A DNA stretch of 64,000 nucleotides, from positions 3,629,783 through 3,693,782 of the forward strand of contig BCIM01000001.1 in assembly GCA_039545315.1 (NCBI GenBank), given 5' to 3'. This stretch comes from Kondoa malvinella (Eukaryota > Basidiomycota > Agaricostilbomycetes > Agaricostilbales > Kondoaceae). This document shows positions 57,180 to 64,000 of the stretch, piece after piece. The notes below the pieces were generated by a model. It had not been told where the DNA came from. It saw nothing but the letters and a program-made list of their open reading frames with translations, and searched no databases. The position numbers were made by a program, and so were the translations under genes. The first letter of the stretch is position 1. Each line of letters starts with the position of its first letter.

Positions 57180-58043
57180 ATGTCGCTCACTCGCCTCTTG
57201 CAACCTGTCCAGCGACCGAGCTGCTCGTTCTTTGCAAGATGCTACTCGGTCCAGACTAACAATCATCAAGTCTCGCCCAAATCTTCCGCCAAAACTGCCG
57301 AACAAGCGTTGACTCGCGGACCAGATGCTCGTCAAGTAGCGTGAGGCTCGCTCACAGTTCTGGTACATATCGAAAAGGCTCAATAGAATCTAAATAGAAT
57401 GCCTCGGCCACCGCCAAACGTCCCTTCATGGCAAGCACCTGATAGAGAAATGGTGTGGTCTCAGAGTCAGAACCCCAGGTGTGCCATGACTGCTTTATGG
57501 CACAGTTCTTGTGCTTATACTTGGAACAGACACAACGCCATGAGAGGCCCTCGCTTTGAACAAACCAACATGGAATTCCAGCCTATGCCTCGATCTGCTA
57601 TTGAATTGATAGCGCAAGAGCCTATTCGACTGGTCAATACTCGGATAGCGGGTTGCGATGGAGGTAAAGAGCTCGCTGTCATGTTGCTCTGATCAAAAGC
57701 ATGCTGACTTCTGTTCCAAAAAAAAGGCGGAGGTGCACTTGGTCATCCTAAAGTGTTTAGTGAGCAGCTCGTGTGTATTCTGAGGTACCTTCTTATTGGT
57801 TTGTCTAGTCAATTTGGACAAGCCTGGTCCAAAAGCATGCGGGTATGTCTGTATTTCGCTGATAGTGAATCTGGAGCTGATTAAACGATTCTTGCAGATA
57901 CTGGTAAGAATGCGCCGCCTCGATTGTGATCGTGCTCATTCACTTCCATACACAGCGGGATCAGATTCGAGAGGAATGCGGTACGCTGTCTTGCTTGAAT
58001 TGGCTCGATGTCTAGCTGACGAATCTTACAGGATCATCATTAG
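57180..58043 (+). CDS. Complex I subunit NDUFS6 (13-kDa, zinc-binding)
   Basis: Matrix-arm zinc subunit of NADH:ubiquinone oxidoreductase. Exon 1 is a mitochondrial presequence (MSLTRLLQPVQRPSCSFFAR, rich in Arg and Ser, no acids). It joins through TAG near 57399 to MPRPPPNVPSWQAPDREM, then EFQPMPRSAIELIAQEPIRL, VNTRIAGCDGG, and through three small exons to GALGHPKVFVNLDKPGPKAC and GYCGIRFERNADHH, with TAG at 58041-58043. Zinc ligands are the Cys of IAGCDGG, His of GHPK, and the two Cys of ACGYCG. Five introns, one of them between the two bases of the second last Cys codon. Length about 155 residues, as usual. Confidence 0.92.
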
Positions 58044-58397
58044 CGGCGGGAGCTATACCTGTGCTGTCTTGGTCACTCGCCGGGTTGTTGCCGCATTGAT
58101 GCGGGCGTTGTAAATTGCGACAGGTTGGCGGATGTACACTGCCGGGCATTAGCTTGAATGCAATGAACTCGGCGCATCTTAGCTGAGAAGGCTACGTTCA
58201 TAGCCTGGCGCCGTGACTCGTGACGTGCTCATTGGACGAGTACTCGGCCGCATCAACTCTGTGGTGCGATCTTGAGATTAGCTGATTGCCAACAGACGAC
58301 GATTGCCTCGATAAACATAAAGTGATACCTGCGCTGTCATATACCCACGAGAAGCTATACCTGCATTAGACTGGTATCGCCCTCGACCTCAATCTCA
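58044..58397. other. Intergenic, no gene seen
   Basis: About 0.35 kb: terminator of NDUFS6 and promoter of the MFS transporter. Nothing recognised. Confidence 0.4.
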
Positions 58398-60526
58398 ATG
58401 CCTTCAACCAATGACCGCTCAGAGCGAGATCCGCTTCTTGCCAAACCCAAGGCCGACGATGCCTACGATCCAGCAAACTTTAGTGCACGGCGGAAATGGT
58501 GTATTCTAGTAGCTCTCTGGTTGGGCGTCTTCCTCGGGGCTGCGGACAGCACTTGTGTAGCAACAATCCTCTCGCCTATCTCCTCAAGCTTTAATGCGTG
58601 AGCTCGTAGAAGCAACTCATCGAGCTTCGATATGTAATGAGCCTACCTAGATCGAATCAGAGCTCTTGGATCGCTACTTCCTATCTTCTGACATTGGCAT
58701 GCTTCACACCGATATACGGTAGATTCTCCGACATCGCAGGCAGAAGAGCCGCTTTCCTTCTAGGGTTGTCCTTATTCTTCATCGGCACGCTTGGATCAGG
58801 ACTGGCCAGTTCACTGCCTGTTTTCATTGCGAGTCGATTAGTAGCTGGCATGTATGTCTGCCATTGCCATCGGTTATTACATTCCCTCATGTATATACTC
58901 GCAATATAGGGGAGCGGGTGGTATAATGAGCATCAGTAGCTGTGTGGCTACGGACTTGACAAAATTACAAGATCGTGGCTATATACAGGGAATTGCCAAT
59001 CTGTGAGTATGTGTGGAGTGTTGAAAGACCTTCATTGACTTTTTTGGAAGGTTTTATGGTCTGGGTGCTGGTATTGGGTTTGTCTGACATCTCGGGAAAC
59101 GAGACGTTCGACTGAAGTATCTCGCAGAGCACCGATTGCCGGTCTGATCAGCGATACTCTTGGATGGCGAATCGCTTTCCTCATCCAACTACCCGTCATT
59201 GCCCTTTCTTTCGCCCTCGTCAGCTGGCTAGTCACCTATCGCGTCTCGACACAAGCAGCAGAAGGAAGTAGTCGAAAAGAAATGTTCAAGCGCATCGATT
59301 ACCTCGGCTCTGGGTCTTTGATCGTCTCAATAGGTGGTCTGTTGATCGGACTCTCTTTCAAGACGAACGAACAGCGCTCCTGGGGAGATGTCACTGTCGC
59401 TGTACCACTTGCTCTTTTTGTGGTCTTCCTTTTACTGTTCCTACTGGTCGAAGCGCGCGTCTCTCGGGAGCCAATCATGCCTATGCGATTGTTGACCGCG
59501 AGATCGCCTGTCTGTACGTTAAGCCCTGTCATTTCACAATCACCGCTAAAGGAAAACAGGCATCTTGATTGGCAACTTTCTATGCTCAGCAGTCGGCTAC
59601 AGCATCTTGTACAACTACCCAATGTGGTTCGAAGCAGTCCGACTACAAAGCAGCGCTCAAGCAGGGTATCACCTCATCCCAAAGTTTGCATTTCCCCTCA
59701 TGCTCACGAAAGCCTGATCTGATAGCTGTTTCAGTTCGGTAGCATTATCTGCCGGCTCTCTAGGCATAGGACTGGTGATTAGGCGGACTGGAAGATATTA
59801 CTACCCGACCCTCTTTTCGGCTGTTATCACTATACCTAGCTTGATTACGTTCATGTTGATGACTGAACGGTCTTCTCGATTCGTAGTGAGTCGCATGACA
59901 GATTTGGCAAGTGGGTCTGACGAGAGCTGTTTAGCAATGGGCGGCTATCATACCTTCGGGTGTAGGGATCGGAGCGGGGACTACTTCACTGCTTGGTCAG
60001 TTCACACCAAATTCAATTGCTATACAGGCTGATGATGCCTTGCAGTGGCGCTCATATCGGCCATTTCGAAAGAAGATATGGCTACTGCCACAGCTACTTC
60101 GTATCTCTTCCGATATACTGGCCAGGTCTGCTTCTTCCTTCAGTGAGGTTTGGTTGATGCTGACCACTTGTGGCTAGGTCACTGGCGTATCGTTAAGTAG
60201 CGCAGTCCTGCAAGGCACTCTGGGTGCACAATTAAAGAAACGAATCACCGGACCTGGCGCTATGGAAATCATTGAGAAGATCAGACACAAGGCAGAAATC
60301 GTGCGCGACCTCTCGCCGGAATTGAAAAGAGAAGCTGTAGCTTCTTATTCGACGGCTCTAAGAGCTGTTTTTGGCTTCAACTTGGTGTTGGCCGTCGTTT
60401 TGGTGTTGTGTGTTTTACCGATACGAGTGAGTGACATTTCACAACAGCAAAGATGAACAAGATTGATTTGGCGCGTAGGAGTATTCACTTAAGCAAGCGG
60501 AAGACAACAATGATCAAGACGAGTAG
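58398..60526 (+). CDS. MFS transporter, Vba/Fnx1-type drug or basic-amino-acid:H+ antiporter
   Basis: Fourteen-helix major facilitator, DHA2-like. After a hydrophilic head (RSERDPLLAKP, a vacuolar-type dileucine-acid motif), helix 1 (CILVALWLGVFLGAADSTCV) with the motif D1-like region is followed by SSWIATSYLLTLACFTPIYG, RFSDIAGRRAAFLLGLSLFF (motif A), FIASRLVAGMGAGG, FYGLGAGIGAPIAGLISDTL, GWRIAFLIQLPVIALSFALV and further helices (LGSGSLIVSIGGLLIGLSFK, VAVPLALFVVFLLLFLLVEA). The last exon gives REYSLKQAEDNNDQDE with TAG at 60524-60526. The sequence is closest in character to vacuolar basic-amino-acid transporters (Vba/Fnx). Substrate unproven. About eight introns; the exon around 59900-60060 is the least certain. 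Confidence 0.82.
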
Positions 60527-60888
60527 TGCTATTGTCCAGCACGACACCATCTTGACTGCTCGCCGAATCAGCAAGTCGTTAGATCCTCACGCCATTCTCC
60601 AGCTCGACTGATGTCAAACATCAGACTGGTCCTACTGGCAGACTCCAAGACATTTCAACAGATGTTGTTTGCTTGCACTGCATGACGGGTCTTCGTTTGA
60701 TCCAACATGTGATATCGAATCAACGGGAAGGAGCTCATGCGTTCTCACACCATTGAAAATGTACAATAGATGCAGGATAGCAATGTATTATTTGTACAGA
60801 CTTGGGGACATACCGTTGAAGCAACCGTTCTCCAGATTTCACGGCGCGGAGAAACCTTGTCACGACCCACCACAGACACACAATAGCA
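60527..60888. other. Intergenic, no gene seen
   Basis: About 0.36 kb between the MFS transporter and the Mpv17-family gene, same direction. Nothing recognised. Confidence 0.4.
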
Positions 60889-62009
60889 ATGGCAGCAGTA
60901 CAGAACAAACAGATCAACCCTCTCTTGGCGAGCTACCTTGCATCTTTAGCCGCTGTACGTCTATCGTTGCCTGATCCAGAATCCGATTTCATGCTCACGC
61001 CCCCGCATCAATAGAGACCGCTTCTCACGAAATGCTTGACTTCCGGTTCACTCTCGTCCGTTCTGTCTTATCTACCTGCAAGAGCATGTACTGACTTTCA
61101 AGGGAGAGCAGTTTCCTACAAGAAATTGTGGCTAGTAAAATTGCCGGTTCACCTCCTCCCGCTATCAACTCGACGGGTATTGAGCCTTTGGACGCGATTA
61201 AGCGTAACAACAAGGCTTTCAAATTGGCCGCTTATGGTGAGCTTTTTGTTCCATTCCAACCGAGTTAGTACTGACGCGCTACGATAGGCTTCTTTGTCAG
61301 TGCGCCTTTAAGCCACACTCTGGTTGGCGCGTTGCAGCGTCACTTTGCTGGTAGAACCGATGGCAAGGCAAAGGTATGTCAAAATTGAATGCGCAAATGG
61401 CTTTGTATTCATCGTGTTTCAGCTGCTCCAAATCCTCGCGAGCAACTTCCTCATCTCGCCCGTCATCGTCACTGGTGAGCGAAGCCTGTGTGGTATCAAA
61501 AGATAGCGCTGACACGACTGTGCAGCCTACTTGGCCAGTATGTGCGTGATCAACGGCGGTAGATCGCTCGAAGCCATCATCGCTTTTGTCAAGGTTCCTC
61601 GTCTTCTCCCTTACCTTAGATTGATTGTCCTGATGTCGCCTTAGATGGGCTTCATGCGCGCATTCAAAGTCGGCATGGTCACTAACCCAACTTCGCTCAT
61701 CATCGCTCAGCGATTGTAACTTTCTCATTTTGTGCTAGAGGAGAGTGAGCTGACTGTTGTGTAAGCTTGAGCCCAGAGCTTTGGGTTCCGTTCTTTGCTT
61801 TCGTCTCTTTCTTGGTTGGCACAAAGATCAACGTCGGTGAGTGTATCGACCTCAGTGATCAAGCATGCGGTGCTGACCGGTTTTTGTAGATATCAAGAAG
61901 GCTCATCTTGTATGGTACCTTATTAAGGCGTGTCAGCTGTGCTCATCGTTAAACGCAGACCGCAAGAGCAAAAGCCGAAGCTGCAAGAAAGGAAGCCGGC
62001 CGCGATTAA
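60889..62009 (+). CDS. Mpv17/PMP22-family membrane protein
   Basis: Four-helix protein of peroxisomal or mitochondrial inner membranes (Mpv17/PMP22/Sym1 family). ATG at 60889: MAAVQNKQINPLLASYLASL, then RPLLTKCLTSGSLSSVLSYL, and KLAAYGFFVSAPLSHTLVGA, LLQILASNFLISPVIVTAYL, MCVINGGRSLEAIIAFVK, MGFMRAFKVGMVTNPTSLI. The family signature is LSPELWVPFFAFVSFLVGTK with INVDIKKAHL. The last exon, after the intron 61909-61957 region, gives TARAKAEAARKEAGRD and TAA at 62007-62009. This Lys/Arg-rich ending lacks a clear PTS1. Length about 240 residues. Seven short introns. Which membrane it sits in cannot be told; the absence of a typical presequence leans to peroxisome. Confidence 0.8.
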
Positions 62010-62081
62010 AGCTCGAATGTGTCCAATGGGTATCAATATGTACACCAAAGATCTGTATGCTACATCTGGGGCAGAGTTCTC

Positions 62082-63514
62082 CTACTTCTTGCCCTTCAAT
62101 CCACCTCCCCGGTTCCCCGCTCCAGACTTGTACTTGCTCGACGGCGCACCAGAAGATCGCTCAAACCCTCTACTCTGCGTCTTCTTTCCTTTGGACGCGC
62201 CTGACTTCTTGCCGCCGCCAGTCTTCTTATCCTTCTTTTGTTGTATGCGCGCATTCAAGTTGTCGGTTCGTTTCTTTTGCTTGTCGGCTTCCGCTTTCGA
62301 CTTGTCTTCCTCGCGGTCATTCCTATTTACCTCTCACTCAGTAACTGATTGATTGTGAAAAAGCAGGAGTAAGAACGAACCACTCTTTCTTGGACTGCCT
62401 TCGCTCCTTATCCTTTCTCTTTACCATCTTTTTCAACTTTGCTTCCTCATCCCAAACTTTCTCTCCACCCAACTTCTTTTCCACTTTATTCCATTTATCC
62501 TTTTCTTCCGCTCTTTCCCTCGAAGCAGGCGTCAACTTGTCCAAGAATTTCTTCCTATCGTTCAATTTCGCTAAAGCGGCTTTTGGGTCTGCTTTTGCTG
62601 ATTTCACTTTTGATCTTTTAAGGACGTCCATAGGTTTGACGGTATCGGAATTGGCAAAGTCTAAAGTAGAGAAAGCAAGGTCTGTTGATGCTGATGGTGT
62701 TGGAGCAGAAGTAGAAGGTACAAGCGCAGTTGAATCGTCAATGTCCATGGTAGAAGCAGAAGCAAGGGGTAGAGAGGGAGAAGGAGAGCGTTTAGCTTTC
62801 TTTGCAGCTGCAGCATCGAGGGCTTGTTGGAATTGTTTCCGGGCAAGTTTTTTAGCTTGTTTCTTTGAAAGGACATCTTGTTCTTGTTGGGCCAAACGTT
62901 CTTTTTGCGTTTGTTGGATCAAAGCTTCTCGTGTTGAGGATTCTGTAGCTACTGCAGGTGCGACTTTGGAAGCAGCAGAAAGGGAAGCGATTTTGGCATG
63001 CAATCGTTCGCGAAGTTCAGATATGGAAGGTTGAGGCTCTGCAGAGAAATCTTGTTGTTTCTTCTTTGATGGCTTGTCGTCTACTAGAGCGGCTAGTTTC
63101 GCAGCTTGCAATTCGAGAACTGTCCTAGGTGTAGCCGGATCATACTGTTCGCTCTCGGTCACAATTGCACCAAGCGTCAAAATAGGGACATACCTTTGCT
63201 CGCTTAGCTTTCTTAGCGGCCTCTTTAATCTCTGCTCTGGCTTGTTCAGCAGCTGCTCTTTTCTTCTTCTTGGATAGTCCAGCTACAGGCTCCGCTTGAA
63301 CGATCTGTGCATCATCCAAAGACCGGTAAGCCTACGAAAGGCCACCATACACTGCCAGACGCACCCTGTTTGGGTCCTCGGCCAAGTAAAATTTAGCTGG
63401 AATGTAGGACAAGAGTCGCTCGAAAGCTGTATTGTGTTTGCGTAGTTGAGCAATCTGCAACGCGATGAGCCAAACAACACTCGTATTGTATATGACACGC
63501 ACTCTGTCGTCCAT
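62082..63514 (-). CDS. SURF6/Rrp14 ribosome biogenesis factor
   Basis: Nucleolar protein for 60S subunit assembly. The ATG at 63514 gives MDDR, joined after a 54-nt intron to IAQLRKHNTAFERLLSYIPA, KFYLAEDPNR, then IVQAEPVAGLSKKKKRAAAE. The tail of exon 3 joins YDPATPRTVLELQAAKLAAL across the intron ending near 63148. Helical, Ala/Gln/Lys-rich region with RERLHAKIASLSA. The SURF6 domain is visible in VKSAKADPKAALAKLNDRKK, LDKLTPASRERAEEKDKWNK and EKVWDEEAKLKKMVKRKDKE. It ends with a very basic, Gly/Lys-rich tail (GNRGGGLKGKK), TAG at 62082-62084. Convergent with the Mpv17 gene (72 bp), divergent from AK6 (75 bp). Confidence 0.9.
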
Positions 63515-63589
63515 CGTCGTCGTCACCCTCTGAAAAAGATTTTTCAATTTTCTTGCAGTGTTTGGTTCTAAGGTAAGAGGTCTACAAGC
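63515..63589. promoter_or_regulatory. Very short divergent promoter of SURF6 and AK6
   Basis: Only 75 bp separate the two start codons of two ribosome-biogenesis genes (SURF6/Rrp14 and AK6/Fap7). It contains a T-rich stretch (TTTTTCAATTTTCTTG). A shared bidirectional promoter, or overlapping transcripts, is inferred. Confidence 0.5.
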
Positions 63590-64000
63590 ATGGCTGAAGA
63601 ACAGCAAGAACGAGTATCGCCTAATGTATGCATATCTCTCTTAGCCAACGGTTGTCCACTCGCTCACGTCCTTTGGAACTGTCAGATTCTGATTACGGGT
63701 AGGTCGCAATGCTCTTGTCCTAGCCTAGCAGAGACTGATACGTAGTATAGGCACGCCTGGAACTGGTACTTGCCCTTCTCTCTTCCCTAGTATGCAATCA
63801 AACTGACCCACTCAATTGAAGGCAAGACGTCACACTGCACACAACTGGTCGAAGCGCTCTCTGCCAAATCACTTTCCTTTACGCATGTGCAATGCGGTGA
63901 TCTAGTCAAAGACAAGTCGTTGCATACTGGTTGGAATCAAGAATGGGATTGCTACGATGTAGACGATGACAAGGTAAACTGTCCTGCTTTTTGTCTACTT
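63590..64000 (+). CDS. FAP7: AK6/Fap7 (hCINAP) adenylate kinase, partial at right edge
   Basis: Nuclear adenylate kinase/ATPase needed for 18S rRNA maturation. Exons join to MAEEQQERVSPNILITGTPG, TGKTSHCTQLVEALSAKSLS, FTHVQCGDLVKDKSLHTGWN and QEWDCYDVDDDK, where the window ends in the next intron. The P-loop GTPGTGKT is split by two introns, and the AK6 signature H-x-x-GWNxEWDCYDVDDDK (Walker B side) is clear. About 75 N-terminal residues of an expected 170-190 are present. Start chosen at 63590, the first ATG behind the SURF6 promoter. Confidence 0.93.

Noticed and set aside
62390..63034. Long open frame (214 codons) on the plus strand inside SURF6
   Set aside because: It is antisense to the strongly basic, Lys/Glu/Ala-rich SURF6 coding sequence. 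Its Phe/Ser/Leu composition is the mirror of those codons, and no domain is visible.
1..64000. CRISPR arrays, transposons, tRNA or rRNA genes
   Set aside because: No regular direct repeats, transposase motifs, terminal repeats or tRNA-like cloverleaf sequence were recognised by eye. A tRNA scan and a repeat search would be decisive.

Overview
The window is 64 kb of nuclear DNA from a fungus. Genes are densely packed on both strands and broken by many short spliceosomal introns (mostly about 45-75 nt, GTRAGT-type donors, CTRAY-like branch points, YAG acceptors). Intron density, a DUF6534-type membrane protein and a Hac1/XBP1-type bZIP factor point to a basidiomycete. The species cannot be named from sequence alone. 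Two ambiguous bases (39050 and 39183) show that this is a draft assembly. Coordinates below give the coding span from start to stop, introns included, on the strand stated.

Left part (1-19.4 kb): a partial RGS-LOV photoreceptor gene (minus), a CBS-domain protein (minus), a class II myosin heavy chain (minus, about 8 kb), an unrecognised five-exon gene (plus), a farnesylatable type I Hsp40 of the Ydj1 type (plus) and a second, complete RGS-LOV photoreceptor (plus). The two RGS-LOV genes are paralogues and both keep the flavin-reactive cysteine.

Middle (19.7-40.5 kb): an AIM6-like phosphodiesterase-fold membrane protein, a Cid1-type nucleotidyltransferase, an unrecognised alpha-helical protein, a single-pass membrane protein, the Hac1-like bZIP factor, the Dna2 nuclease-helicase, ribosomal proteins uL13 and eL43 (head to head), a DUF6534-type multi-pass protein and ribosomal protein eL13.

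Right part (40.5-64 kb): a protein with seven 15-residue repeats that coincide with exon ends, the Yta7/ATAD2 chromatin AAA ATPase, an AA9 lytic polysaccharide monooxygenase, two complex I subunits (NDUFA11-like and NDUFS6), NudC, a PIAS/Siz SUMO ligase, a drug:H+ antiporter-type MFS transporter, an Mpv17/PMP22-family protein, SURF6/Rrp14 and the 5' part of AK6/Fap7.

Most genes are conserved housekeeping functions (ribosome biogenesis, replication, chromatin, respiration) with no operon logic; several pairs share short divergent promoters. The items most worth a second look are the RGS-LOV pair, the bZIP gene whose two overlapping frames suggest an Ire1-type intron, the exon-aligned repeat gene, the CaaX box of Ydj1 on its own exon, the eL43 start codon split by an intron, the 6-nt micro-exon of eL13, the recurrent GTTCGT splice donors, and the open frame with a CxxC pair right behind the DNA2 stop codon.
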